A stretch of DNA of 64,000 nucleotides from Treponema sp. (GCA_017464425.1 JAFUDX010000032.1:1-64000), one strand, 5' to 3'. Shown: positions 49,838-59,396, numbered from the stretch's first letter. The notes: a model not told the origin generated them from the sequence alone. Program-made: numbers and translations.

Positions 49838-52558
49838 ATGTCAAAAGAGCTGGTGGATTTGGTTCAGGCGAAATTGAAGGAAGACACATGGACGCGTGCT
49901 ACAATCAGCAACTATTCAAAGAATAACTTGGTTGAGCTTACCTCAATCGTCGAACGGGCTGAATCAGAAAACTGTGGCGATGAAATCAAGAGCATCTGTG
50001 ACGAGCAACTTTCACACACACGAGACAGCATTACGGCACTGTACATCTCAGGAATGCTCAATCTCAAAAACGGTTCTTTGGATAATTCATCTCTTGAAAC
50101 GCTCGTTGACATTTTCCAGAACAACCACAAGGAGCCTATCGTCGTCTACATGTGCAAAACGATTCTTGAATCAGACGCATCAAACAGATTCGCGTTGCGC
50201 ACATTGGCAGCCAATTACGACCAGACGGGAAATTCTGAAGTTTGGAATGTATACGAAAAAATCATCAAAGTTGATTTTTCAGAGGCAGAAATCGCAAAAA
50301 AACTCGCTGATCACTATGCGGCTTCAGGAGACGCTGAAAAGGCAAACGAATTCTACAAAAAGGCATTGCTCCGCTTCGTCAACAACAAAAACATCAATTC
50401 CGCACAGGAAATTTGGTCTAAACTTGTCGCAACAATTCCAGAAGAAATCGACTTTTTCCTTTTGGTTCAGCGCAAAATCGCCAAGTCAATCAATGCTGAC
50501 AAATCAGCACTGATGATGCAGGAATTATACAATTACTACAAAACTAACAGCAAATGGGACACGGCAATCGACATCTTAAAGCTCAATCTCTCAATCGATC
50601 CAAAAGATCAGTGGGCACGCCGAGAAATCGCCGAGTGCTACACGCAGAAATACGCAAAGCATAGCCATGTCGAAGAATACATCCGCTCATCAGACCTTAC
50701 GCAGAACTACCGAAATGTGTTTGAGGCTATCTCTGACTTTGAAAAGCACATTGCGTTCGATGCGCGCGCATTCGTCTACCATCGCACATGGGGCGTTGGT
50801 GTCATTCTTAAGGTTGAAAACGATTCGCTCACCATCAACTTCGGAAAGAGCGGCAAAAAAGAAATTTCTCTCAAAATGGCAGTAAGTGCCTTGCAGCCGC
50901 TCTCAAAAGACCATATCTGGGTCATCAAAGCAACGGTCGGCTCAAAATCATCACAGTTTAAAACCAAAGAAGATCTTGCAAAAGAAATCAAAACAAACAA
51001 AGAATGGGCACTCAAAACCATCATCAAGAGTTTCGATAACAGCTGTGATTTCAAGAAAATCAAGGCAGAGCTTGTTCCGTCAATTCTTACCACAAGCGAA
51101 TGGACAAGCTGGAACAGTGGTGCCAAGAAAGTCCTCGAATCAGACTCAACATTTGGCGTAAATCCAAACAATATCAACGAATACACCGTTCGTGAACGGG
51201 CAATCACCCCAGAAGAAAAATATTCAAACGAATTCAAAGCACAAAAGCAGTTCTTCGCGCGAATCGACATTCTGTACAAATTCGTTGAAGATGATGCCAC
51301 AGACAAAGAAAGCGAGCTTCTTGCGGATATGTTCAGCTACTTTACGGGATACCTCAAATCATTCAGTGAAGTTGACGAGCAGGTCATCGCGTCATATCTC
51401 GTTGTCAAAGAAATCGCGCAGCAGATTCCAAGCCTTGCATTCCAGTGCAAATACACATTCGCGCAGTTCTACGGTGAGCTTGACTCGCCCAAAGAAATGT
51501 ACTCAATTCTCAAAGGCTCAAAACGCGGCGATTTGCGCACAAAATTCCTCGAATCAATCAAATTGCTTCCAAACTGGGAAGACGAATACATCAAGATGTT
51601 CCCTGCAATTCTCAAAAAAGAAGTGCTTTCTGCCATCATCAATGCAGGCCATGTAGATAAAGTTCAGAAACTTGTCTCAGATTCATTCGATGATTACCGT
51701 GCATACAGAGATGTGATTCTCTTCTTGTTCGATGAATGCAGTGAAGAAGAATGGTTCAAAGCAGCGGCTGTTCCGCTCCAGAAGCAGCTCATTGCCATCG
51801 TCAACATCATCTCGCAGAGCTACCGCGAAATCGACAACCATGTTGAGTCAACCGAAAACAAAAAAATCATCAAGAACGCATGCAAAATGCTTTTTGAAAG
51901 CGGAAAGTACGCGACATTCATGCTTTCATGCGATGTCGACCAGATGGGACACATGTACACGCTCGTTGATGACATTCGCGAGCCAGAGCTTGGCGTTTAC
52001 AAAACACAGCTCCGCAACAAGATTCTCGAAAAATACCCAGACTACAAGTTCCATACCACAGAAGAAAAATCTTCTGCACCAAAGGGCATGCTGGTCACCG
52101 CAAAAAAACTCGAAGAAAAGCGCAACCTTGTCGAAAAAATGCAGAACGAAGATATTCCTGCTATCGCAAAAGAAGTTGCCGAAGCAAAGGAAAAGGGCGA
52201 CTTGAAGGAAAACGCAGAGTACATTGCGGCAAAAGAAGCGCAGCACAAGCTTGGAAACGACCTCAAACGGCTCCAGGAAGAGCTTGCCCGCGCAGTTGTA
52301 TTCGACCCAACCACAGCAACCACATCGCTTGTTTCGTTCGGTACAAAGGTTACGCTCCTCAACAAGGATTCTGGCAAAGAAGAAATCTACACGATTCTTG
52401 GACCGTGGGAATCAGCTCCAGAAGACGGCGTGATTTCATATATGTCACCATTCGGAAACGCAATCCTCGACCACAAAGTTGGCGAAACGCTCTCATTCAC
52501 AATCAACGAGCACAAATACAACTTTGAAGTCAAAAAGATTGTAATCGCAAAAATGTAA
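49838..52558 (+). CDS. greA: Giant transcription elongation factor GreA with long N-terminal region
   Basis: The C-terminal 155 residues (about 749-906) are a complete GreA: coiled coil with the catalytic GDLKENAEY loop at about 787-795, and the FKBP-like domain with KVTLLNKDSGKEE. GreA stimulates RNA cleavage in backtracked RNA polymerase. The first 745 residues are not in ordinary GreA (about 158 residues) and consist of helical repeats (LADHYAASGDAEKANEFYKK is TPR-like) plus a central beta segment. Large GreA proteins of this kind are known in Treponema. AGGAG precedes the ATG. Confidence 0.9.
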   Translation: MSKELVDLVQAKLKEDTWTRATISNYSKNNLVELTSIVERAESENCGDEIKSICDEQLSHTRDSITALYISGMLNLKNGSLDNSSLETLVDIFQNNHKEPIVVYMCKTILESDASNRFALRTLAANYDQTGNSEVWNVYEKIIKVDFSEAEIAKKLADHYAASGDAEKANEFYKKALLRFVNNKNINSAQEIWSKLVATIPEEIDFFLLVQRKIAKSINADKSALMMQELYNYYKTNSKWDTAIDILKLNLSIDPKDQWARREIAECYTQKYAKHSHVEEYIRSSDLTQNYRNVFEAISDFEKHIAFDARAFVYHRTWGVGVILKVENDSLTINFGKSGKKEISLKMAVSALQPLSKDHIWVIKATVGSKSSQFKTKEDLAKEIKTNKEWALKTIIKSFDNSCDFKKIKAELVPSILTTSEWTSWNSGAKKVLESDSTFGVNPNNINEYTVRERAITPEEKYSNEFKAQKQFFARIDILYKFVEDDATDKESELLADMFSYFTGYLKSFSEVDEQVIASYLVVKEIAQQIPSLAFQCKYTFAQFYGELDSPKEMYSILKGSKRGDLRTKFLESIKLLPNWEDEYIKMFPAILKKEVLSAIINAGHVDKVQKLVSDSFDDYRAYRDVILFLFDECSEEEWFKAAAVPLQKQLIAIVNIISQSYREIDNHVESTENKKIIKNACKMLFESGKYATFMLSCDVDQMGHMYTLVDDIREPELGVYKTQLRNKILEKYPDYKFHTTEEKSSAPKGMLVTAKKLEEKRNLVEKMQNEDIPAIAKEVAEAKEKGDLKENAEYIAAKEAQHKLGNDLKRLQEELARAVVFDPTTATTSLVSFGTKVTLLNKDSGKEEIYTILGPWESAPEDGVISYMSPFGNAILDHKVGETLSFTINEHKYNFEVKKIVIAKM

Positions 52559-52594
52559 ATTTAGACGCGGATACACACAGATAAACGCGGATTT

Positions 52595-52665
52595 TAACCA
52601 CAGATTACACAGATTTTCACAGATTATGAATTTTTAATCTGTGCCATCTGTGACATCTGTGGTTT
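52595..52665. repeat. Dispersed palindromic element, CACAGAT family, with ACGCGGATA fragment
   Basis: TAACCACAGATTACACAGAT plus TTTCACAGATTA on the left and its inverse (AATCTGTGCCATCTGTGACA, TCTGTGGTTTA) on the right. Upstream (52563-52590) are two GACGCGGAT/AACGCGGAT fragments and downstream a CTCTGTGAG half. Several families are stacked in the gap between greA and the antiporter gene. Confidence 0.7.
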
Positions 52666-52737
52666 ATTTTTTTATTCTCCGTGCGCTCTGTGAGAAATTT
52701 CTAGCGAAACTGTTTGTTTTATAGTAGAATAATTGTA

Positions 52738-54207
52738 ATGATTCAACTGTTGTATGATGGCGGCGTGAACGATTCTTCAGTATCGGCGGCCATTATTTCG
52801 ATTTCAATTATTCTCATCGCAGGCTTTTTGACAACGCGCGTAACGAAGCGACTCCGACTGCCAAATGTTACCGCATACATTGTCGCGGGAATCATCATCG
52901 GGCCGTTCTGCTTAAACCTCGTGCCACAACCGATTATCGCTGGCACGGAATTTTTGCCTGACATTGCGCTTGCGTTCATTGCTTTTTCAACGGGGCAGTT
53001 TTTTAGGCTTGATGTGCTCAAAAAAAACGGCGGAAAGGTCGTTGTCATCACGCTTTTTGAGGCATTGCTCGCATCGATTTTTGTATTCATCCTTGCGTTT
53101 TTTATTCTTCGGCTTAACCTTGCCTTTTCTATTGTGCTTGCCGCGCTCGCCTCTGCCACCGCCCCCGCTTCCACGATGATGACAATCCGCCAGACGGGTG
53201 CAAAGGGCGATTTTGTGGAAACGCTTCTGCAAGTGGTCGCGCTTGACGATATTGTAGGACTTGTCGCATACAGCGTGGCCATTTCTGTCGCGCTCAATTC
53301 ATACGCAGGCACTGCTTTTTCCATCGTGCGGATTGCGACTCCGATTCTTACCAACTGTGGCGTTTTGCTTTTGGGAGCATTTTTTGGTTTTGTCATGCAA
53401 TGGATGATGAAGCCAAAGACACGCTCCAGCGATAACCGATTGATTATTTCGGTCGCACTTTTGTTCGCTTTCTGTGGCATTTGCGCGATTTTTGAAATTT
53501 CTCCCCTGCTCGGATGCATGTCGATGGGAACGGTGTACATCAACCTGACCGATGACGACAAATTGTTCAAACAGCTCAACTATTTTTCACCACCATTTTT
53601 GCTCATGTTTTTCGTCCGCTCAGGAATGAGTTTCGATTTAAAAGCACTTGTCCATTCAAGCGGCTCCATCGGCTCCTCCCCGCTCCTTCTTATCGGCGTT
53701 CTTTATTTCATTATCCGAATTTTTGGAAAATATCTCGGAGCATTTTTGGGCTGCCTTATTGTAAAAAAGCCAAAGGAAACACGGAATTATCTGGGACTTG
53801 CCTTGATTCCGCAGGCAGGGGTTGCAATCGGCTTGGCGGCATTGGGTGCACGAACATTGCAGGGCGAAACAGGAAACGCACTTCAGACGATTATTTTGGC
53901 TTCAAGCGTGCTCTATGAGCTGATTGGGCCTGGCTGTGCAAAACTTTCGCTTTATCTTTCAAAATCATACTCAACGAAACTCGAAGATTTGGTCGAAGTG
54001 AACGAAACCACAAATTCAGGTGAAAAACGCACTGAACTGGAGCTGTTGATTGACCGCGTTCAGAAAATCCAAAAAGAACTTCCCGTCCACACAATAAACG
54101 AGGACGAAGAAGCATTCACAGAAGCAGCGGAACAGCACAACACTTCGTTTTGGGGTGAAATTCAAAAACAGAACATGAAAGAAGTCATCAGAAGGAGAAA
54201 AAAATGA
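52738..54207 (+). CDS. Cation:proton antiporter, CPA2 family
   Basis: The 489-residue protein has about 12-13 membrane segments with the CPA2 pattern: VTAYIVAGIIIGP, VVALDDIVGLVAYSVA with the ion-binding Asp pair, and VRSGMSFDLKAL. A cytoplasmic tail of about 80 residues has no RCK domain. It exchanges Na+ or K+ for H+ at the inner membrane. ATG at 52738 lies 7 nt after TAGAAT. An MgtC-like gene overlaps its stop. Confidence 0.88.
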   Translation: MIQLLYDGGVNDSSVSAAIISISIILIAGFLTTRVTKRLRLPNVTAYIVAGIIIGPFCLNLVPQPIIAGTEFLPDIALAFIAFSTGQFFRLDVLKKNGGKVVVITLFEALLASIFVFILAFFILRLNLAFSIVLAALASATAPASTMMTIRQTGAKGDFVETLLQVVALDDIVGLVAYSVAISVALNSYAGTAFSIVRIATPILTNCGVLLLGAFFGFVMQWMMKPKTRSSDNRLIISVALLFAFCGICAIFEISPLLGCMSMGTVYINLTDDDKLFKQLNYFSPPFLLMFFVRSGMSFDLKALVHSSGSIGSSPLLLIGVLYFIIRIFGKYLGAFLGCLIVKKPKETRNYLGLALIPQAGVAIGLAALGARTLQGETGNALQTIILASSVLYELIGPGCAKLSLYLSKSYSTKLEDLVEVNETTNSGEKRTELELLIDRVQKIQKELPVHTINEDEEAFTEAAEQHNTSFWGEIQKQNMKEVIRRRKK

Positions 54208-54920
54208 TTACAGATCCAATCGCATCGGTACTGGGAAATTGGGCGTCTCAATTTTCGCCATACGCATTCATTTTTCGGATTTTAATCTCGGCCTTTCTTT
54301 CGGCATTAATCGGCTGGGAACGCTCAAGCAAACGACATTCGGCCGGATTTCGCACTTTTATGATTGTCACACTGTCAAGCACGCTCGTCATGCTCATCGA
54401 CTTATATTTAAACACGGTCTTTGACGGGCATTTTTTTATTCTTTCCGCACTTGCCATCGTTTCTGCGGCACGAATCGCCACACGCACGCTCTTTTTTAGC
54501 TCACGGAATCAAATCATGGGGCTTACCACCGCCGTTGCTCTTTGGGGAAGCTGCATCATCGGGCTTGCAATCGGGGCAGGATTGTACACCATCACACTTG
54601 TCGCATTTTTCATCATGCTTTTCTGCCTTTCAAAACTTCCCGCACTCGAATTCTATCTCAAAAACCGCTCGAATCACTTTGAGATTCACCTGGAACTCAA
54701 AAACAGCTTGAACTTGCAGAATTTCGTAAGCACAATCAGAAAATTGGGGCTCGCAATAGACGCAATCGAAATGAATCCCGCATATGCTGGCTCTGGGCTA
54801 AGCGTCTATTCAATCGCAATTTCCATTTCAAGCGAAGAACTCAAAAAATACAAGACGCACAAAGAAATAATCGAAGCGCTTAGAACGCTCGATTATATCT
54901 ATCATATAGAAGAAATTTAA
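54204..54920 (+). CDS. MgtC/SapB family membrane protein
   Basis: The 238-residue protein has the MgtC N-terminal region: RILISAFLSALIGWERSSKR, HSAGFRTFMIVTLSSTLVML, five membrane segments to about 145 and an ACT-like C-terminal domain (about 160-238; FEIHLELKNSLNLQ). MgtC-type proteins affect Mg2+ starvation responses and ATP synthase. GGAG precedes the ATG, and 4-nt overlap with the antiporter gene suggests joint ion control. Confidence 0.85.
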   Translation: MITDPIASVLGNWASQFSPYAFIFRILISAFLSALIGWERSSKRHSAGFRTFMIVTLSSTLVMLIDLYLNTVFDGHFFILSALAIVSAARIATRTLFFSSRNQIMGLTTAVALWGSCIIGLAIGAGLYTITLVAFFIMLFCLSKLPALEFYLKNRSNHFEIHLELKNSLNLQNFVSTIRKLGLAIDAIEMNPAYAGSGLSVYSIAISISSEELKKYKTHKEIIEALRTLDYIYHIEEI

Positions 54921-54935
54921 AAACGGAGACAACTG

Positions 54936-55931
54936 TTACTTTCCTACTCCAAATGTTCCAATCGGAATTTCTTTTGAATATGAAAGCGGCAAATTGGGCG
55001 CATAAGAAAGTTCTGGGAATGAAAGTCCGCTGTCGAATGAAAACACGGGATTTTCGCCTTTTTTGTTCAGAATCTGCGCGATAAATTTTCCTGCTGTCAG
55101 CGTGTTAAGTTTTGCCGTAACAGGAATCGTGCCACTTGAAGAAGAAATCTCGTTGTTTGCGGCTGAAAGAGAGATTGCGCTCCCCGAAGATGTTTTGAGC
55201 GAGCAGTTTTTAAGAACATATTTCCATGCGGCTGAACCAGAATTGGCTACATTCAAATTGAACTGTACATCCATATCCAAGTTTACGCCGTCAAATGCAT
55301 TTTCTGCGACCGCTTTTCCTGCCACGATAGAACCTGCAAGAGCCGCAGCCTTTACGACATTCATGCCACCAGAAACAAAGGCATTTTTGAGGGAATCAAG
55401 GCTTGGGAGCGTGACTTTTGGATTTGAGAGCGAGAACGAAGGCTTAAAAATCGGAACATTGAACGAGACCGAAAATGGAAGATTTGAAGCAAGCCCTTGA
55501 ACAATCGTAGACTTTCCCAAATCAAGCGAAGCCGTACCGTTAATTTTAAATGGAAGGTACTTGCTTGAAGAGGCATTTGATTTTTTTGCCAGCGAGAGAA
55601 TGGTTTCATACGGAATTTTAAAATTGAATTTGTTGGATTTTTTGCCGCTTGCTGAAAGTTTTACACCTTCATCAGCAGAAAGCGATGTGAATTTGCTCTC
55701 ATTGTATAAAACATCAGCGGCAACCTTTTTAATGGATATGCCAACCGGAAGCGGATTTGAAACCGCGTAATTGCAGTTGAATGTAATTCCCTCCAAATCA
55801 AGGGAAGCAATTGAAACCTTTTCAAGAGAAACCGACGGTGCCAATCCCAGTTGTTTGAGCGTTGCACAAGAAAAAAACACAAGCCCAATCACCACAAAAG
55901 AAACGAACGAAACGATGTATGATTTTTTCAT
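54936..55931 (-). CDS. LEA type 2 family lipoprotein
   Basis: The 331-residue protein has a lipoprotein signal ending IGLVFFSCATLK. Two segments with the LEA-2 / water-stress beta-sandwich pattern follow (about 45-140 and 200-330; FNCNYAVSNPLPVGISIKKV and NFKIPYETI). Such lipoproteins are common in spirochaetes and their function is unknown. Upstream codons belong to the promoter; a TACAAT box 6 nt before ATG 55931 decides the start. Confidence 0.75.
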   Translation of the reverse strand: MKKSYIVSFVSFVVIGLVFFSCATLKQLGLAPSVSLEKVSIASLDLEGITFNCNYAVSNPLPVGISIKKVAADVLYNESKFTSLSADEGVKLSASGKKSNKFNFKIPYETILSLAKKSNASSSKYLPFKINGTASLDLGKSTIVQGLASNLPFSVSFNVPIFKPSFSLSNPKVTLPSLDSLKNAFVSGGMNVVKAAALAGSIVAGKAVAENAFDGVNLDMDVQFNLNVANSGSAAWKYVLKNCSLKTSSGSAISLSAANNEISSSSGTIPVTAKLNTLTAGKFIAQILNKKGENPVFSFDSGLSFPELSYAPNLPLSYSKEIPIGTFGVGK

Positions 55932-55937
55932 ATCGAT

Positions 55938-55966
55938 ATTGTACAAAAAAGCGAGAATTGTTTCAA
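55938..55966 (-). promoter_or_regulatory. LEA lipoprotein promoter (TTGAAA-17-TACAAT), leaderless
   Basis: On the minus strand TTGAAA (55966-55961), 17-nt spacer, TACAAT (55943-55938), then 6 nt to the ATG at 55931. Confidence 0.65.
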
Positions 55967-55986
55967 TTTGTCTTGCCGCCAGAGAT

Positions 55987-57081
55987 TTAGCCTTCTTTTC
56001 CGTAGCGAATTCGGGGGTCAACAAGAGCGAGCAAAATATCGCTGATTGTCATACCAGCAAGAACGAGTGCCGAAATGAACATGTTATTCGCTAAAACAAG
56101 GTTTACATCCTGCTGCATTACTGCGTCATACATAAGCCGCCCGATTCCAGGATACGAAAAGATGATTTCCAAAACAAGAGAGCCAGAAAAAAGGCTTGCG
56201 AGCAGGTTCGCGCTCCCTGTGATATATGGATTGAGCGTGTTTCTGAAAGCATGGTGCAAATAAACACGCCGTTCTGAAATTCCCCGTGAACGCAATGCCA
56301 TGATATACGGCATGCCCATTTGGTCAAGCATGGTTGAACGAATCATCCGCATGGTGCCACCGATTCCGCCTAAAAACGAAGCAAAGAGCGGCAGGAAAAT
56401 GTGGTAACTGTAGCTGAAAATAAATTTTATCGGGTTTTCTGAAATCGGAAAATCAGGATACGCCGTAACAGGAAACAGCCCCGTAACCGAAGCGAACAAC
56501 TGGAGCAAAATCAAAAGCAAGATTCCGGGAAAAGCATGGAAAAACAAAGCAAAAAAAGTGGCGGCGATGTCAGTGCGCGTCCCCGCTTTGCTCGAAAAAT
56601 ACACACCTAGCAAAAATGAAAAAATCGTGATAAACACAAGAGAAATGAAATTTAAAACAAGAGAATTGACGATTCGACTTTTTATCAAAAACGAAACGGG
56701 GGCCTTTGAAATGAGCGAAACGCCTAAATCATGGTGAACAAGCACACGATTGAGCCAACGAAAATACTGCACGGTAAATGGCTTGTCCAACCCCATTTCC
56801 GCCCTCATTTTGGCAAGTTGCTCTTCGGAAAACGCGTTGTCCCGTTCTGCCCCGCCCCCGCCAGCTTCAGTCTGACTCATAAGCTGCTGTTGCATCATTT
56901 GGTCAACGATGTCACCAGGAGCAAGCGCCATCAGCGCGAACAAGGCCCAGCCCAAAATAAAAAGGATGACAACCATTGTGACAATGCGTGAAACAATAAA
57001 CGAGAGAAGCGGGAATTTATTTTTAAAAATGAAATACGGATTATGTGACAGCACTGCCCTGCCAAAAAATCTGCCTTGCAT
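55987..57081 (-). CDS. Orphan DppB/OppB-type ABC transporter permease
   Basis: The 364-residue inner-membrane protein has about six membrane segments and the DppB pattern: FILGWALFALMALAPGD near the N-terminus, a large periplasmic insertion with Gly and Ala, and the EAA-like loop AFRNTLNPYITGSANLLASL followed by YPGIGRLMYDAVMQQD. A partner permease, ATPases or receptor are not adjacent. The ATG at 57081 is 6 nt from TATAAT and has no ribosome site, so it is an independently transcribed single gene. Confidence 0.85.
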   Translation of the reverse strand: MQGRFFGRAVLSHNPYFIFKNKFPLLSFIVSRIVTMVVILFILGWALFALMALAPGDIVDQMMQQQLMSQTEAGGGGAERDNAFSEEQLAKMRAEMGLDKPFTVQYFRWLNRVLVHHDLGVSLISKAPVSFLIKSRIVNSLVLNFISLVFITIFSFLLGVYFSSKAGTRTDIAATFFALFFHAFPGILLLILLQLFASVTGLFPVTAYPDFPISENPIKFIFSYSYHIFLPLFASFLGGIGGTMRMIRSTMLDQMGMPYIMALRSRGISERRVYLHHAFRNTLNPYITGSANLLASLFSGSLVLEIIFSYPGIGRLMYDAVMQQDVNLVLANNMFISALVLAGMTISDILLALVDPRIRYGKEG

Positions 57082-57087
57082 TTTTTT

Positions 57088-57093
57088 ATTATA
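57088..57093 (-). promoter_or_regulatory. -10 box of leaderless promoter, permease gene
   Basis: TATAAT on the minus strand with exactly 6 nt to the ATG at 57081. Confidence 0.55.
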
Positions 57094-57150
57094 GCATATT
57101 CATGGATTCTGTGCGATAAAAAAACTATTTTCAAATCAAGAAAAATAGTG

Positions 57151-57156
57151 TATAAT
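57151..57156 (+). promoter_or_regulatory. -10 box, parE
   Basis: TATAAT ends 8 nt before the parE ATG at 57165; TTTTCA at 57128-57133 could be a weak -35. No ribosome site fits. Confidence 0.45.
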
Positions 57157-57164
57157 TGTATGCT

Positions 57165-59309
57165 ATGGGTGGAATTAAAAAAGAAGAATCTCAGGCGGTC
57201 AAAAAAACGACCGCCAAATCATCGTCTGAAAAAAAAGTGGTTTCGACAAGCTCAACCACCGCCACAAAAAGCACGACCAAAAAAGCAAAGCCCACTGCGG
57301 GAATCGATGAAAACGGAACTTTCCGCGCGTGGGACAACGCAAAGACGGTCGCAAAATCAAAAAAAGCCGAGCCCCCGAAAAGCAGCGTAGAAGAGCGGGC
57401 GGCTGACAAAAAAGCCACAGCCGAAGCCGAAAAAAAACTTGCGGCGGCAAAAAAGGCTGACCCGAACGCGGGCGTGGCAAAAAAAGAAGTCACTGCCGCA
57501 GATTATTCCGACGACAAAATCCGCCACTTGGACGCGCTGGAGCATATCCGCTTGCGTTCAGGAATGTACATCGGGCGGCTCGGCGACGGCTCGAATCAGA
57601 ACGACGGCATTTACATTCTTCTCAAAGAAATCATCGACAACTCAATCGACGAATTCATCATGGGCTTCGGAACGAGAATCGATGTCGAAATCAAAGAAAA
57701 CCGCGTGAAAGTGCGCGACTACGGGCGCGGAATTCCGCTCGGAAAGGTCGTGGAATGCGTGTCCGAAATCAACACGGGCGGAAAATACAACGACGATGTG
57801 TTCCAGTTTTCGGTCGGCATGAACGGCGTGGGCACAAAAGCCGTGAACGCACTTTCCTCATATTTCCGCGTCATCTCCATCCGTGACGGAAAATGCGTGG
57901 AGGCAGTTTTTGCCGAAGGAAAACTCCAGACGAACAAATCGGGCGCGGTAAAGCCCGGCACAAAGAACGGCACTTACTTTGAATTCGTTCCGGACGAAAA
58001 GATTTTCGGAAAATATTCGTTCAACATGGAATTCGTCGAAAAACGCATGTGGAACTACGCTTATTTGAACAGTGGTCTTACGCTCCGCTTGAACGGCACG
58101 GAATTCGCAAGTCAGAACGGACTTTTAGACCTTCTCACGAAAGAACTTGAATCAGAAACCATCTACCCCATCGGAAGCTACACGGGCGAGCACCTGCAAT
58201 TCGCGTTCACGCACACAAACTCGTACGGCGAAAATTATTTCTCATTCGTAAACGGACAGTACACTTCTGACGGTGGCACGCACTTAAACGCATTCAAAGA
58301 AGGCTTCATCAAGGGCGTGAACGACTTCTTCCAGTCAGCGTACAAATCAGAGGACATCCGCGAGGGAATCACGGCGGCGGTTTTGGTCAAAGTGAAAGAC
58401 CCACTGTTTGAAAGCCAGACCAAAAACAAGCTCGGCAACACCGACATCCGCGCGTGGATAGTGGCGGAAGTGCAGTCAGGTCTTGACAACTGGCTTCACA
58501 AGAACCCGAAGGCGGCAGAACGGCTCAAAGCCAAAATCGAGGCAAACGAAAAACTCCGCACAGAGCTATCGAGCGTAAAAAAGCAGATGAAGGAAGCCGC
58601 CAAAAAGATGAGCATCCGAATTCCCAAGCTCGATGATTGCCGTTTCCACCTGAAAGACGGAGCAAAAGGCGAGAATTCCATGATTTTCATCACCGAGGGA
58701 CAGTCTGCTTCAGGCGTTATGACCCACTCACGGAACGCAGATTATCAGGCAATTTTCTCCCTGCGAGGAAAACCTGAGAACATGTACGGAAAACGCCAGA
58801 CCGACATCTACAAGAACGACGAGCTTCACCAGCTGATGATGGCTCTGGGAATCGAAAATTCCGTGGAAGACCTTAAATACTCAAAAATCGTCATCGCAAC
58901 CGATGCCGATAACGACGGCTTCCACATCAGAAACCTCGTGCTCACTTTCTTCTTGGGTTATTTTGAGGAATTGGTCACGAGCGGGCGCATTTATATTCTT
59001 GAGACCCCGCTGTTCCGCGTGCGAAACAAAAAAGAAAACATCTATTGCTACTCCGAGGACGAGCGCGACAAGGCACAGGCAAAACTCGGCAAATCGTGCG
59101 AAACGAGCCGATTCAAAGGTCTGGGCGAAATCAATCCGAGCGAATTCAAGCAATTCATCGCCCCCGACACGATTCGCCTCACCCCCGTTGAAATCAGCCA
59201 GCTCAAAATCATCCCGCAGCTCCTCGCGTTCTACATGGGCAAAAACACGCCAGAGCGAAGGAAGTTCATTGAGAACAACCTGCTGAGTAACAGCGAAATA
59301 GATGCGTAG
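57165..59309 (+). CDS. parE: DNA topoisomerase IV subunit B with N-terminal low-complexity extension
   Basis: The 714-residue protein has the GHKL ATPase (KEIIDNSIDEFIMGFGTRID, VRDYGRGIPLG, VGMNGVGTKAVNA), the transducer region and the TOPRIM domain (IFITEGQSASGVM, ATDADNDGFHIRNL). The core starts at about residue 115; residues 1-115 are Lys/Ala/Ser/Thr-rich and unusual for ParE, and contain a TTCGACAAGCTCAACCACC dispersed-repeat-like stretch (57242-57260). It pairs with ParC at 62015 to decatenate chromosomes. A methyltransferase and HNH gene now separate them. Confidence 0.93.
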   Translation: MGGIKKEESQAVKKTTAKSSSEKKVVSTSSTTATKSTTKKAKPTAGIDENGTFRAWDNAKTVAKSKKAEPPKSSVEERAADKKATAEAEKKLAAAKKADPNAGVAKKEVTAADYSDDKIRHLDALEHIRLRSGMYIGRLGDGSNQNDGIYILLKEIIDNSIDEFIMGFGTRIDVEIKENRVKVRDYGRGIPLGKVVECVSEINTGGKYNDDVFQFSVGMNGVGTKAVNALSSYFRVISIRDGKCVEAVFAEGKLQTNKSGAVKPGTKNGTYFEFVPDEKIFGKYSFNMEFVEKRMWNYAYLNSGLTLRLNGTEFASQNGLLDLLTKELESETIYPIGSYTGEHLQFAFTHTNSYGENYFSFVNGQYTSDGGTHLNAFKEGFIKGVNDFFQSAYKSEDIREGITAAVLVKVKDPLFESQTKNKLGNTDIRAWIVAEVQSGLDNWLHKNPKAAERLKAKIEANEKLRTELSSVKKQMKEAAKKMSIRIPKLDDCRFHLKDGAKGENSMIFITEGQSASGVMTHSRNADYQAIFSLRGKPENMYGKRQTDIYKNDELHQLMMALGIENSVEDLKYSKIVIATDADNDGFHIRNLVLTFFLGYFEELVTSGRIYILETPLFRVRNKKENIYCYSEDERDKAQAKLGKSCETSRFKGLGEINPSEFKQFIAPDTIRLTPVEISQLKIIPQLLAFYMGKNTPERRKFIENNLLSNSEIDA

Positions 59310-59361
59310 ACGGTGAAATCACAAATTGTGACTTCACAAGGAGAAATAATTACACAACACC

Positions 59362-59390
59362 TTGTATAATTATCTTATAAATTGTATAGT
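59362..59390 (+). promoter_or_regulatory. Methyltransferase gene promoter (TTGTAT-17-TATAGT), leaderless
   Basis: TTGTAT 59362-59367, 17 nt, TATAGT 59385-59390, then 6 nt to ATG at 59397. Additional TATAAT and TATAAA hexamers lie at 59365-59370 and 59376-59381. Confidence 0.55.
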
Positions 59391-59396
59391 TGTTAT

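Noticed and set aside
52743..53579. 278-codon minus-strand frame opposite the antiporter gene
   Set aside because: Composition (Ser/Thr/Met-rich, no motif) is typical of an antisense shadow of a membrane protein gene.
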